64,000 bases of DNA from JARRQJ01 sp963810615 (GCA_963810615.1 CAWEOA010000004.1:1-64000); one strand, 5' to 3'; counted from the stretch's first letter, positions 1-9,346 are shown. Numbers and translations are program-made. The notes: generated from the letters alone by a model not told the origin.

Positions 1-1296
1 CACTATGTCATTGCCGCCAAAGGCGCACCGGAGGCCATTGCTGGCCTCTGCCACTTGGATCAGAACGGGGCCGATCAGCTCGCGAGGCAGGTCCAGGAGC
101 TGGCCAGTCAGGGGCTGCGCGTTCTCGGTGTTGCCCGCGCCACATTCGGCCGAGCAAGTCTGCCAGTGATCCAGCACGACTTTGACTTCGAATGTCTAGG
201 GCTGATCGGGCTCGCCGATCCGGTACGTGAGACAGTGCCTACCGCAATCGGAGAAGCTTACGCAGCGGGCATTCGCGTTATCATGATAACGGGAGATTAT
301 CCCGCAACTGCTATGAATATTGCTGGCCAGATTGGTCTGAATTCGGCAGGTGGCTACATGACTGGACAGGACCTTGATGCGCTTAGCAATACCGAAGTGC
401 AAAATCGGATCAAGGATGTAAACGTATTCTGCCGGGTCGCACCTGAACAGAAACTGCGCCTAGTAGAGAGTCTCAAAGCGAGCGGTGAAATTGTTGCAAT
501 GACGGGTGATGGCGTTAATGACGCCCCGGCTCTGAAGGCGGCACACGTTGGGATCGCGATGGGGGCGCGCGGCACAGACGTCGCACGTGAGTCCGCAGCA
601 TTAGTACTTCTCAATGACGACTTTAGCTCGATCGTGGCTGCCGTTAAGGTGGGTAGGCGAATTTTTGATAATCTTCGTAAGGCCATCTCATTCGTCATCG
701 CTGTCCACATACCAATCGTCGGCATGTCGTTGGTCCCGGTAATACTCGGTTGGCCGCTGGTTTTATTGCCGGTTCATATTCTGTTCCTGCAACTGATCAT
801 AGATCCGGCTTGCTCGATAGCCTTCGAGGCCGAACCCGAAGAGGTCGATGTCATGCATCGGCCACCACGCTCGCCTAATGAACATCTATTCAATTGGAAT
901 ACGATCTACTTTGGATTAATTCAGGGACTTGTGCTCTTCGCAATCGTCCTCACATTATACGGCGGGGCACTCTACCGAGGCTTGAATGCTGATGAAGCAC
1001 GCGCCATCGCTTTTGGTACGCTGGTTATCTCTAGCATCGGATTAATTTTCAGTAACCGGTCCCGAACACGAACACTTCTGGCAACGCTTAGAACCCGCAA
1101 TCGTGCTCTGTGGTGGATTACGGGTGGCGCGTTGGCCTTGCTGGTCCTGGTGCTTTATTCACCGCCATTGCGAAGCCTATTCTCCTTCGGCGTGCTGCAT
1201 CTGACAGATATGACGGTTAGCATAGTTGCTAGCGCGGCGTGCGTCATCGGATTTGAGGCGGCAAAGGCCTTCGGTTCAAGGGACAAAACTGCATAG
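1..1296 (+). CDS. P-type cation-transporting ATPase, C-terminal part (5' end outside window)
   Basis: The frame is open from base 1, so the gene starts upstream of the window. The first codons give the nucleotide-binding KGAPE motif (about bases 19-33). Then come the ITGD motif near 280, the hinge MTGDGVNDAP near 500-530, and several hydrophobic segments of the C-terminal membrane domain (about 690-850 and 910-1270). These are P-type ATPase features, and the arrangement resembles Ca2+/Mg2+-like P2/P3 pumps. The phosphorylation motif DKTGT must lie upstream and is not visible. Substrate cannot be told from this part. A TTG at 55 could be mistaken for a start but lies inside the ATP-binding domain. 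A second, complete P-type ATPase lies on the opposite strand at 2230-4959, with one small gene between them. Confidence 0.93.
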   Translation, partial: HYVIAAKGAPEAIAGLCHLDQNGADQLARQVQELASQGLRVLGVARATFGRASLPVIQHDFDFECLGLIGLADPVRETVPTAIGEAYAAGIRVIMITGDYPATAMNIAGQIGLNSAGGYMTGQDLDALSNTEVQNRIKDVNVFCRVAPEQKLRLVESLKASGEIVAMTGDGVNDAPALKAAHVGIAMGARGTDVARESAALVLLNDDFSSIVAAVKVGRRIFDNLRKAISFVIAVHIPIVGMSLVPVILGWPLVLLPVHILFLQLIIDPACSIAFEAEPEEVDVMHRPPRSPNEHLFNWNTIYFGLIQGLVLFAIVLTLYGGALYRGLNADEARAIAFGTLVISSIGLIFSNRSRTRTLLATLRTRNRALWWITGGALALLVLVLYSPPLRSLFSFGVLHLTDMTVSIVASAACVIGFEAAKAFGSRDKTA

Positions 1297-1626
1297 TGGG
1301 AAGGCTGTATTGGAGACTCAATATAACGCTTTTTGACGCTCTGACTGTTGCACTCAGAATAATATCGATTCCGAGCACCTACATGCGAAATGAGTAGCTT
1401 CAATATTGTAGTGCTTACTCGACAATATTGTTTGCTTACTCTGCAATGGCCTTGATTAATACAAAGAATTTGACCAACACCATCTCCAGTTGTCGTACGC
1501 ACAAATATCTACCCTGACTCAACGGAGCCGGGAAGCTCAGCACACCATTCCTAATAACAGTCTGCTATTTGATATACTTGTGATGACCGGCGGACCTACG
1601 GTCTTTTAACCAGGGAGAGTAATCAC
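1297..1626. other. Intergenic region with an inverted repeat
   Basis: No gene is apparent. A perfect 9-bp inverted repeat CAATATTGT (1401-1409) / ACAATATTG (1422-1430) with a 12-base loop could be an operator or a weak hairpin. The sequence GCTTACTC recurs inside and just after the loop. A TATACT hexamer at 1573-1578 is a possible -10 element for the gene at 1627, but no convincing -35 was found. Confidence 0.4.
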
Positions 1627-2016
1627 ATGATTAGGAATCAAGCTCTAAATATTTGTTTATTTACTGGATTATTATTATCAACGTCGATTGCATTAGCCGA
1701 TACACCGGCTTCATTAACGGCAGTGCATGGACATGCAGTTACTGCATCTGGAAAACTAACGCTTTTTCGAGCGCAAATTAAGGGACTCGAAATCGGAACA
1801 GATAAAGATCGTTTGGATGCGGAAGTTTTGGTGACGCTGGACACCGAACCAGACAAGGTCTACGGAGTGCGTTTGCATGAAGACGAACCTTCCGCAAGAG
1901 AAATTATCAATACATTGCGGGAAGCCTATTTGCACAACATACCGGTGACGATTCAGTCCCCGATGGAACCAGGAAGGAAAAATCTTAGAATAAACTGGGT
2001 ACAACTAGGAAAGTAA
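1627..2016 (+). CDS. Small exported protein of unknown function
   Basis: The product has 129 residues. The N-terminus has a charged start, a hydrophobic core and an AlaLeuAla-type cleavage region near residue 24, as in a Sec signal peptide, so the mature protein of about 105 residues should be periplasmic. A GGGAGAG ribosome-binding site lies 8 bases before the ATG. I do not recognise the family. The mature part looks like a compact beta-rich domain with a C-terminal NWVQLGK. Lying between two P-type ATPases, it could be an accessory metal-responsive periplasmic protein, but that rests on position only. It has no Cys or His cluster, so a metal chaperone role is not supported by motif. Its codons are AT-rich compared with the flanking ATPases. 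Confidence 0.75.
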   Translation: MIRNQALNICLFTGLLLSTSIALADTPASLTAVHGHAVTASGKLTLFRAQIKGLEIGTDKDRLDAEVLVTLDTEPDKVYGVRLHEDEPSAREIINTLREAYLHNIPVTIQSPMEPGRKNLRINWVQLGK

Positions 2017-2023
2017 AATATTG

Positions 2024-2060
2024 CGTAAAAATAAAACTCAGGCAGCCTCTGTGGCTGCCT
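2024..2060 (-). terminator. Rho-independent terminator downstream of the P-type ATPase
   Basis: An 8-bp stem (AGGCAGCC, 2040-2047; GGCTGCCT, 2053-2060) has a 5-base loop. On the minus strand it is followed by a T-rich tail (2039 down to 2025). It sits about 170 bases after the stop of the minus-strand ATPase at 2230. It could also weakly stop the plus-strand gene ending at 2016, but no T tract follows on that strand. Confidence 0.65.
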
Positions 2061-2229
2061 GGCCCGTCAAATATTGCGGTTTTTAAACATCGCATAGGCT
2101 TATTTCGCAATTGCGTGGCCCTTGCGCCGTAAGAGGCATTTACTGATTCCTTCTACTCAAGGCACTAGGCTCGCCGCTGAAAATATCGCCACCATTTCCG
2201 CCACGGGAATGAGGGCAGCGTGGAATAGT

Positions 2230-4959
2230 CTAATGTAATGTTTGGCGATTAAACTCGCGACGGAATGTCAGACGAACCTGTTTCTCCGTCTCAATAATGA
2301 CGAATAACGCTGCGCCGATAGCTACTACCAATACCCCATCACGAAACGGGATGGATTCTGTGGCGAAAACAGTCTGCAACGGCGGCAGATATGTGATCGA
2401 AAACTGCGCCACGGTAATCACGATTGTTACCATCCACACCACCTTAGTACCTCGCACTGCCTTCCATGTCAATGATGTGCTGTAAATATTCCGGATGAAG
2501 AACAAATGAAAAATCTCCATCACTACCAGCGTGTTTACCGCCAGTGTTCGCGCCAGTTCCACGGAATATCCCCGACCTGTGGCATAGTAATAAATGCCAT
2601 AAACACCCGCCAAGAAAAGAATCGAAACAAAAACAATATGCCAAACCAATTCACCGCTTAAGAGTGGCTCATTACGTAGCCTTGGTGGTCGGCGCATGGT
2701 GTTTTCTTCGGTCGGCTCAAATGCAAGCGCAATAGCCAGTGTTACAGCGGTGATCAGGTTAATCCAGAGAATCTGGATGGGCGTGACGGGCAGTGTCATG
2801 CCGAAAAGCAACGCCACCACAATGGTCATCGCTTCGCCAGCGTTGGTAGGGAGTGTCCAGCTGATTACCTTCTTGAGATTGTCGTAGACGGTTCGACCTT
2901 CCCGCACGGCAGCAACAATCGAGGCAAAATTATCATCTGCGAGCACCAATTCCGCCGCCTCCTTGGCGGCCTCAGAACCTTTAAGTCCCATGGCGATGCC
3001 CGCATCGGCACGTTTGAGCGCAGGCGCATCATTTACGCCGTCACCGGTCATGGCTACTGTCATCCCATGAGCTTGCAGGGCCGTAACAAGACGCAACTTA
3101 TGCTCCGGGCTGGTGCGGGCAAAGATGTCGCAGTCTCTTACGATTTCTTTTAGCTCGAGGTCATCCATGCCATCCAGATCAGCCCCGGTCAGCACCTTGT
3201 CAGGGTTTTGCAGCCCAATCTGTCTGCCAATGGCGGCAGCGGTTTTTGCATGATCGCCGGTAATCATCTTTACCCGGATGCCTGCGCTATGACATTCTGC
3301 TACTGCCGAAATCGCTTCAGGGCGCGGCGGATCGATCATCCCCACCATGCCGAGTAATGTGAGCGATCCTTCCACATCCGACTGTTCGAGCACTGTATTC
3401 TCGGGATGCATTGACCTCACGGCAAAGGCCAGGACGCGCTGCCCCTGCGCGGCAATGTCTTCGGCGTTTTGCTCCCAGTACGAGGCATCCAGAGGCTCCT
3501 CCTTTCCATCTACTCTCCGTTGGTTCCGGCACATGGCAAGAATGCGCTCCGGCGCACCTTTTATGAAGACAAAGGCATGGCGCATATGGTCATGGTTCAA
3601 CGTCGCCATGAAGCGATGCTTGGCGTCGAACGGAATGGCGTCGGTACGTGTCCACGCTTCACGCTCTTTACGGACTTCCACGTCCATTTTCTCGGCAAAG
3701 GAAAGCAAGGCACCCTCCATTGGGTTGCCTTCAACCCGCCACACATCGTTCTTTTCTTGCAATGTCGCATCATTACAGAGTGAAGCGGCACGGGCGAGTT
3801 CTTCCAGAACTGCATGTTCAGACGGAGAGATGTGCGCACCTTCCAACCTCAATACACCTTCGGGGGCATACCCATCTCCCTCCAAGGTAAAAAGATGCAT
3901 ATGCGTCAGCACCGAAGCCACCATCATCTCGTTGCGCGTCAGCGTGCCGGTTTTATCCGAGCAGATAACGGAAACGGAACCCAACGTTTCTATAGCTGGC
4001 AGTCGCCGTACGATCGCATGACGCTTTGCCATTGCCTGTACGCCAACAGCAAGGGTAATCGTGAGCACGGCAGGCAACCCTTCAGGAATTGCGGCGACCG
4101 ACAACCCCACCACCGACATGAACATTTCCGTGAATTCATGATGACCGACAAAATAACCATAGATTAATAGCACTGCGGCAATCAGCAGTATGAGAATCGT
4201 CAGCCACTTGGCGAAAACGTCCATTTGTCTAACCAGCGGCGTGGTGAGCGTTTCCACTTCCGAAAGCAGGTGGCTGATTCGCCCTATTTCGGTCTGGCCG
4301 CCAGTGGCCACAACCATACCTTTTCCCTGGCCGGAGGATACCAATGTGCCGGAATAGGCCATGCAAGAGCGGTCACCCAGTGATGCGTGTTCGGGAACCG
4401 GTTTGTTCTGCTTTTCGACGGGGACGGACTCGCCGGTCAGAATCGCTTCCTGTACCGACAAGCCATGCACGGTAAGCAGACGTAGATCGGCTGGAACCCT
4501 ATCACCAGCTTCCAGCAACACAATGTCACCGGGAACCAGGAACTCGCCCTCTATACTGATGCGCTCATTACCACGAATCACATTGGCGCGAGGCGCAAGC
4601 ATTTGCCGGATAGCATCCATCGCCTTTTCCGCCTTGCCTTCCTGAATGAAGCCGATAATGGCGTTGGCAAAAACCACGGCCAGAATGACGCCGGCATCAA
4701 TCCAGTGGCTTAGCACCGCAGTAATTACGACGGACCCGAGCAGCACATAAATGAGAATGTTATGAAAATGCAGCAGGAAGCGTATCAGTACACTGCGCTT
4801 TGCCGGTTCAGGCAAACGATTGAATCCATATTTATCGAGCCGCTTATTTGCTGCGCTCTGGTCGAGGCCGGCAAGGGATACTTCCAGTTCCTTGAGAGAG
4901 GACTCGGCAGACAATCTATGCCATATAGATTGCTCCATATCCAGTTTTTCTGCCTGCAT
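2230..4959 (-). CDS. P-type cation-transporting ATPase (P2A/Ca2+-pump-like), complete
   Basis: The product has 909 residues, a usual length for P2-type pumps. An N-terminal cation-ATPase domain (about 10-75) precedes two membrane helices. The actuator domain follows with LTGES near 175, then helix 4 with PEGLP near 295. DKTGT has the phosphorylated Asp at residue 335, the nucleotide-binding KGAPER lies near 470, MTGDGVND near 638-645, and a C-terminal helical domain of about six segments follows. PEGLP in helix 4 fits Ca2+/Mn2+ or Na+ type pumps of the inner membrane, not Cu/Cd pumps with CPC. The exact ion is unknown. The start ATG at 4959 has GGAG 7 bases upstream; a second Met at residue 8 has none. 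The gene appears monocistronic and reads toward the exported protein at 1627. Confidence 0.95.
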   Translation of the reverse strand: MQAEKLDMEQSIWHRLSAESSLKELEVSLAGLDQSAANKRLDKYGFNRLPEPAKRSVLIRFLLHFHNILIYVLLGSVVITAVLSHWIDAGVILAVVFANAIIGFIQEGKAEKAMDAIRQMLAPRANVIRGNERISIEGEFLVPGDIVLLEAGDRVPADLRLLTVHGLSVQEAILTGESVPVEKQNKPVPEHASLGDRSCMAYSGTLVSSGQGKGMVVATGGQTEIGRISHLLSEVETLTTPLVRQMDVFAKWLTILILLIAAVLLIYGYFVGHHEFTEMFMSVVGLSVAAIPEGLPAVLTITLAVGVQAMAKRHAIVRRLPAIETLGSVSVICSDKTGTLTRNEMMVASVLTHMHLFTLEGDGYAPEGVLRLEGAHISPSEHAVLEELARAASLCNDATLQEKNDVWRVEGNPMEGALLSFAEKMDVEVRKEREAWTRTDAIPFDAKHRFMATLNHDHMRHAFVFIKGAPERILAMCRNQRRVDGKEEPLDASYWEQNAEDIAAQGQRVLAFAVRSMHPENTVLEQSDVEGSLTLLGMVGMIDPPRPEAISAVAECHSAGIRVKMITGDHAKTAAAIGRQIGLQNPDKVLTGADLDGMDDLELKEIVRDCDIFARTSPEHKLRLVTALQAHGMTVAMTGDGVNDAPALKRADAGIAMGLKGSEAAKEAAELVLADDNFASIVAAVREGRTVYDNLKKVISWTLPTNAGEAMTIVVALLFGMTLPVTPIQILWINLITAVTLAIALAFEPTEENTMRRPPRLRNEPLLSGELVWHIVFVSILFLAGVYGIYYYATGRGYSVELARTLAVNTLVVMEIFHLFFIRNIYSTSLTWKAVRGTKVVWMVTIVITVAQFSITYLPPLQTVFATESIPFRDGVLVVAIGAALFVIIETEKQVRLTFRREFNRQTLH

Positions 4960-5100
4960 TTTAAGGCTCCATTAATTAGTGCTTTTTATTCCATTATGAT
5001 AGTTCCTGATTCGCGAATTCCTTTGAGCTTATCGCAGACTAAGCGGCTCTCAAAGTAAGCCCTATGAGCGTATTATTGGGCACTTTATTACAGAATAAAC

Positions 5101-5844
5101 TCAATCATGGTCGCTGCTATCCCCATCCTGGGGAGGTTTGCTAATGATCTTTCGCCCCGTGAACATTGCCGAAATGATGCTACCACCTTCCTTCAGCTCC
5201 GTGATAACCACTGCGGCTATGTGTACAATAACGACAATAACAAGCACATAAAAACTGTAGACATGTATCGATGCAAAAGGCTTGCGAAATGCGCGCATAC
5301 TTTCATAGGCAACCGAGTCGTACATACTGGGGGTATAAGGCACTAGGGTGCCCGGATTTACTCCCGGCGCCGCCACCCACTGCGCGATCCAATGCCCGAA
5401 GGGAGGGAAGAATAGATCAGTACCCGCGAGAACCAGTCCGGTGATACCGAGAATAAAGATAAGTACAAATAGTGCCGCAATTCCCAGCCGCCCCACCGGG
5501 TTGTGTCCCAGGTACTGTTCCGGGTTACCAGCGATGAAGGCTACAATATAGCTGCGTACCGCATGGAAATATCCCTTACCGCCCGGGAGGATCGAACGCC
5601 ACCGTGCATAGCGGTTGCCCAAAAAGGCCCACACGATACGCCAGAAGAGATTCAAAATGAATATATACCCGATGGAAACGTGAACTGTTTTTAGAGTAAC
5701 TTTCCCGGCATTTGACACATCGAGGTCGCTCGCATTGAGAATCGTGAAACCCACGGCTCCCAAGACAATGACGCAGATTGCGTTAATCCAGTGGAACCAG
5801 CGGGTACCTGCGTCCCAGACTGCGTAGGATTTTAGTTCAGACAT
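5101..5844 (-). CDS. Cytochrome b561-family membrane protein
   Basis: The product has 247 residues. It has four main hydrophobic segments and conserved histidines suited to two b hemes: His18 in RWFHW, a His near 55 in TVHVSIGY, and two more in the C-terminal helices (IHVYSFY and VHIAAVV). This is the pattern of bacterial b561 / hydrogenase-type cytochrome b (COG3658-like). Such proteins pass electrons between the quinone pool and a periplasmic partner, but no partner gene such as a c-type cytochrome is adjacent. A perfect AGGAGG stands 5 bases before the ATG at 5844. The gene stands alone: the ATPase on the same strand begins 140 bases downstream, and about 1.5 kb without genes lies upstream. 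Confidence 0.88.
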   Translation of the reverse strand: MSELKSYAVWDAGTRWFHWINAICVIVLGAVGFTILNASDLDVSNAGKVTLKTVHVSIGYIFILNLFWRIVWAFLGNRYARWRSILPGGKGYFHAVRSYIVAFIAGNPEQYLGHNPVGRLGIAALFVLIFILGITGLVLAGTDLFFPPFGHWIAQWVAAPGVNPGTLVPYTPSMYDSVAYESMRAFRKPFASIHVYSFYVLVIVVIVHIAAVVITELKEGGSIISAMFTGRKIISKPPQDGDSSDHD

Positions 5845-7385
5845 GAATGCCTCCTACTATGTATTGGATAAATGCAGATCTTGTGCGTGCTGTCTAATGT
5901 ATCGTGTGAAATACTCCATAGCTCGTAGATGGCGCTAGCTGCGGCAATACGACGCTACGCGTGTTAATGTACGCATAGACCGAATAGTGATCGGGTCTAT
6001 TGATAATGTATCACCATCTGCGTGATTGGTTTAGTATTTTTCCCGTACGAATTGCCCCGAAGGACGCACCACGGGACCTGACTGCTTGCAGGAAATCGTG
6101 GGGATCAGAATATACACAACACGATGGGGAATGAGCATCCACCCTCCCCCGCCCACAACTCTACTCCCACTGACACAGATTTGTCAGGATCACTAGCCAG
6201 CGCTTCGTCTTCGCAAGAGAGGCAGTAATTTCCCGAACACGGTAATCTTTCGTCAGAAGAGGTATACAACAGCGGAGTTGTTATGGTTGAAAGGTCGTTT
6301 AAGGCAGCTTGATGCCAGAGGATGCAGAGTTAGCGAGGGAGTGTTGAATGGGTGTTACGTAATTCTGCGATCCCATCTCCGATGGCTGTCCGGCAAGAAA
6401 AGAGATGGCGGCAAAAGACTAGATTCGAATATGAGGAAGTTTTGCCGATATTTCGAGAGGGCTGACGCCTAGGATAGGAGCCTGTAAATAATTCTGTGTA
6501 ACTGCCCGTTGGGTTAAACATAGTTTTTCAGGCGATCCTCAAACTCGATCATGTCCGTTCAGATAATGGGGTCCTAAGCTACTAAAATAGTTGCCACCCC
6601 AAATTCATCTCGCAGCTAAACGCAAATTAGTACGACCTATGCCCCTCTAAAGTGCTACTAACCCCGATTGGGATCTACTACACCAGCAACCAAATCGGTA
6701 CAAGTGCTGGTCTTAGCTGACCACTTTGAAAACAACTACTAGCCCGAAATGGGTTCCAGAAAAATATCCACATGCACGGTCCAGATTCTTACCACAGACA
6801 GCTGACCAAGCACGACCAAACACCAGACGATTCGGCTTGCAAAATAATCCCTCCCCCGATGTCAGACCACCGACAGCATCCAGTTCACATATTTCGAATC
6901 CCATCACTCGAGAATCGATATCACAATCAGCACCATCACAGCACGTTTCAGCTCTGGTAATTCCACTGTGGTCTTTCCTGGAAGTCGTACGAATTCTCTA
7001 CCAGTTTGCTGATGGGGGGTAACACACACACTCCAGTGCCGATGCAAACTGACCTAATCAACAACATTCAACCCAACCTAGACGATTAGCTTTCTGATCG
7101 TCAAAAGTGGTAGAGATTTATGCTGGAGCTAAGTCTTTGGATATGTGGAGGTTAGAATTTGGGTGATTTAACCTATTGAAAACTGTTGATTTTAGTAGGT
7201 ACTTTTTCTGGTCAATGGGCTACTTCACCTATCACTATGGGTCGTGGTTGTTGAAATAATAGTTATATTTTCAGTAAGTTATAATTGGATAGGACGTATA
7301 TCTGAAGAGGTATGACGACTTTCGGTACGACTCTGTTTCTCAGAGGTATTACGACTTTTCGTTGGGCTTTCAAAAGGGGGTATAC
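5845..7385. other. Long AT-rich gene-poor region
   Basis: No convincing gene was found in about 1.5 kb; short frames here have no ribosome-binding site and no recognisable product. A hairpin ATAGACC/GGTCTAT (5975-5981, 5994-6000) lies about 130 bases upstream of the cytochrome b561 gene and might be an operator. Around 6530-6575 the plus strand reads a short stretch resembling the DDE core of transposases (RSDNG), probably a relic. The base composition differs from the operons around it, suggesting a decayed mobile region. Confidence 0.4.
7306..7361 (+). repeat. Imperfect tandem direct repeat before the ABM-domain gene
   Basis: Two near-identical copies of about 19-20 bases begin AGAGGTAT and end CGACTTTCG or CGACTTTTCG, at 7306-7324 and 7342-7361. 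The second ends about 25 bases before the start codon at 7386. They could be a double regulator-binding site or leader duplication. Function is not known. Confidence 0.45.
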
Positions 7386-7688
7386 ATGCACGGAATGAAC
7401 GTTCGTATTCAAATTCAGCCGGGGAAGGTCGAAGAGGCCGCAAAGCTGTTGCGTGAGGAAGTCATGCCTACCGCAGCGAGTTACCGAGGATTCATTCAGA
7501 ACTTCCTGATCGTCGATGCTCCGAACAACCGCATAGCCTCGTTGAGCGTGTGGGAGACCGGGACAGATGCAAAGGCAATCTACGAGGACGAGGGTGGTTT
7601 GTACCAGACGGCCATCGCAAAGTTGAAACCAATGCTGGCAGATCCTCCAGACGCATGGATGGGACCGCTCACTCGCGTAGACAAGTAG
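7386..7688 (+). CDS. ABM-fold (antibiotic biosynthesis monooxygenase-like) small protein
   Basis: The product has 100 residues. The pattern begins with a beta strand (MNVRIQIQPGKVEE), followed by an amphipathic helix, a central FIQNFLIVD strand, then LSVWE and a helix ending IAKLKPML. This is the ferredoxin-like dimeric alpha-beta barrel of the ABM/YgiN family. Members include quinol monooxygenases and heme-degrading enzymes, and many are of unknown substrate. No heme-ligand motif can be pointed out here. The ATG at 7386 has AAGGGGG 5 bases upstream; a TTG 24 bases earlier keeps the same frame but has no ribosome-binding site. It stands alone in an AT-rich area with a tandem repeat upstream. 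Confidence 0.75.
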   Translation: MHGMNVRIQIQPGKVEEAAKLLREEVMPTAASYRGFIQNFLIVDAPNNRIASLSVWETGTDAKAIYEDEGGLYQTAIAKLKPMLADPPDAWMGPLTRVDK

Positions 7689-8090
7689 GACCTACGGGCC
7701 ATTGTTGGCGTAACCTGCTGTATCACAGCAGTCAACACCGGAACAACCAAACAGATTCTTCCCCCCCATCAATCCACACGATTGTTTCCAGCCTCGCCAA
7801 CCTACACTCGTCTTCCTTTACGTGATCGCCCTTGTGGGAGGCGCCAGTGGCCGATTTCAGCGGTTCGCAGAGTAGGACTGCTTCCCTGAGCGGACCATTA
7901 AAAAGGAGAATACCCTGCTCTTATGAAATGCAAGTGCGGACCCACGCTTGCATGACTTGAAAACGTCATGTCCGTGGCGTAACGTCCGACAAACGATGGG
8001 AAATATCAAGCTTAATTTGGGAAAGCTAAAAATATATAACGGGACACGGGGTCCCGTACATATAACTGTTAGGCTAATAAGAGAAATTAC
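7689..8090. other. Intergenic leader region of the permease operon with a palindrome
   Basis: No gene was seen. A perfect palindrome ACGGGAC / GTCCCGT (8039-8045, 8051-8057) lies 33 bases before the permease start and may be an operator. It is followed by TAACTGTTAGGC, which matches an integron core site (GTTRRRY) by sequence only; the partner half of an attC site was not found. Confidence 0.35.
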
Positions 8091-9074
8091 GTGCTGACTA
8101 TTTTTACAGAATTGGCTGATTGGCTTGCTTTTACATTATTTGGCTTGGCGCCGGACTCAAAGCTAGGTGGTGCAGTTCACTTTTTTATTGAAGATACGAC
8201 CAAGATATTCTTTCTATTGGTTGCAATGATATATTTTATTGCGCTTGTCCGCGCATCTCTAAACATCGAAAAAGTTCGAGATTATCTGGCAGGAAAAAAC
8301 AGATTTATCGGCTATTTCATGGGGTCGATATTTGGAGCAATGACACCGTTTTGCTCTTGTTCAAGTATTCCGGTTTTTCTTGGCTTTACATCGGGAGGCA
8401 TTCCCGTTGGTATAACGATGTCATTTCTATTGACGTCGCCGCTGATTAATGAAGTAGCCGTATTGCTTTTGTTGAGCTTGGTGGGATGGAAGATAACCCT
8501 TATTTATGTATTAGTAGGAATGGCAGTTGGAATCACGGGTGGAATATTTCTCGACCTTATCCATGCCGAAAAACTTTTACAACCCTTTGCGCTTAAGGCC
8601 TATCAATCGGCAAGGCCGACGGTTAGCAAAGACACCAGCAGACCAACGCTTTCGTTTAGGGACCGGCATGAATTCGCCAAACAAGAGCTATTGGATATTT
8701 TGAGTCGCGTTTGGAAATGGGTCTTTATAGGTGTGGGCCTTGGCGCTGCATTACACGGCTTTGTGCCAATTTCCTGGATAGAGGCGAACCTTGGAAGCGG
8801 GCAATGGTGGTCTGTTCCCTTGGCTGTCCTCCTCGGCATTCCGCTCTATTCAAATGCTACCGGTGTCATCCCCGTAATGGAAAGCTTGATCACAAAAGGC
8901 CTGCCGATAGGAACCGCATTGGCATTTTGCATGAGTACAGTAGCGGCTAGTTTTCCTGAATTCATATTACTGAAGCAGGTTATGACATGGAGGTTGCTCG
9001 CGACTATTTTTGTGCTCCTGCTGACATCCTTTACAGTAGTAGGATGGACTCTAAATGCAATTCAATTCAACTAG
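8091..9074 (+). CDS. Permease of the ArsP/DUF318 family
   Basis: The product has 327 residues with about eight membrane segments in two blocks joined by a charged loop (about 170-205). The hallmark loop TPFCSCSSIPVFLGF with two nearby Cys (about residues 87-89) and the following GITMSFLLTSPLINE identify PF03773 (COG0701). Characterised relatives export organoarsenicals (ArsP), but many members are of unknown substrate. The start is GTG at 8091 with a weak AAGAG site. The stop TAG is followed at once by the ribosome-binding site of the CxxC protein at 9084, so the two are coupled. Permease plus small redox-active disulfide protein is a recurrent pair in this family, suggesting a thiol-linked substrate or redox control (inference). 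The region is AT-rich and bounded by IS remnants, so transfer is likely. Confidence 0.9.
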   Translation: MLTIFTELADWLAFTLFGLAPDSKLGGAVHFFIEDTTKIFFLLVAMIYFIALVRASLNIEKVRDYLAGKNRFIGYFMGSIFGAMTPFCSCSSIPVFLGFTSGGIPVGITMSFLLTSPLINEVAVLLLLSLVGWKITLIYVLVGMAVGITGGIFLDLIHAEKLLQPFALKAYQSARPTVSKDTSRPTLSFRDRHEFAKQELLDILSRVWKWVFIGVGLGAALHGFVPISWIEANLGSGQWWSVPLAVLLGIPLYSNATGVIPVMESLITKGLPIGTALAFCMSTVAASFPEFILLKQVMTWRLLATIFVLLLTSFTVVGWTLNAIQFN

Positions 9075-9083
9075 GAGATGCAA

Positions 9084-9317
9084 ATGAAAGAAATTAAAGT
9101 TTTAGGCAGCGGTTGTGCCAAGTGTATTAAGACGGCAGAATTAATTCAATCGGTTGCCGCCGAATGCAATATTCCCGTCAATGTAGTAAAAGAAACCAGT
9201 CCAGAAGCAATAATGAGCTATGGAGTAATGAGTACGCCAGCCGTTGTTGTCGATAATACTTTAATGCACTCAGGTTCTATTCCCGATAGAAAAAAAGTGG
9301 AAAGTTGGCTGAAATAA
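9084..9317 (+). CDS. Thioredoxin-like small redox-active disulfide protein
   Basis: The product has 77 residues, a minimal thioredoxin fold. It shows a first strand KEIKVLGSGC, an active-site CAKC (about residues 11-14), a helix, a second strand around VNVVKE, and the cis-Pro loop STPAVVVDN. This matches the MTH895/redox-active disulfide protein 2 family. The start at ATG 9084 is chosen because AGGAG at 9073-9077 is 6 bases away; the ATG at 9078 directly abuts that site. The ribosome-binding site overlaps the stop of the upstream permease, which implies translational coupling. It probably works with that permease, for example by reducing or handing over a thiol-bound substrate in the cytoplasm. 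Confidence 0.88.
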   Translation: MKEIKVLGSGCAKCIKTAELIQSVAAECNIPVNVVKETSPEAIMSYGVMSTPAVVVDNTLMHSGSIPDRKKVESWLK

Positions 9318-9321
9318 GCAA

Positions 9322-9346
9322 CAACGCTCACCTAATTCGGGCGTTG
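9322..9346. repeat. Hairpin after the permease/thioredoxin pair, attC-like by shape
   Basis: CAACGCTC (9322-9329) pairs with GGGCGTTG (9339-9346) over 8 positions with one T-G pair and a 9-base loop. The right arm continues GTTGAAC, which fits the GTTRRRY core of integron cassette sites, but the element is much shorter than known attC sites and there is no T tract. It may be a weak transcription stop or a cassette-like end. Confidence 0.3.

Noticed and set aside
6532..6576. Short RSDNG-type transposase signature on the plus strand
   Set aside because: Only about 15 residues, no surrounding homology and no ends; too short for a separate feature.
6726..7022. 98-codon open frame in the AT-rich gap
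   Set aside because: No ribosome-binding site, low-complexity Pro/Ser-rich composition, no family resemblance.
8069..8076. Integron attC site
   Set aside because: A GTTAGGC core is present but the paired inverse core and internal arms could not be found, so it is kept as speculation only.
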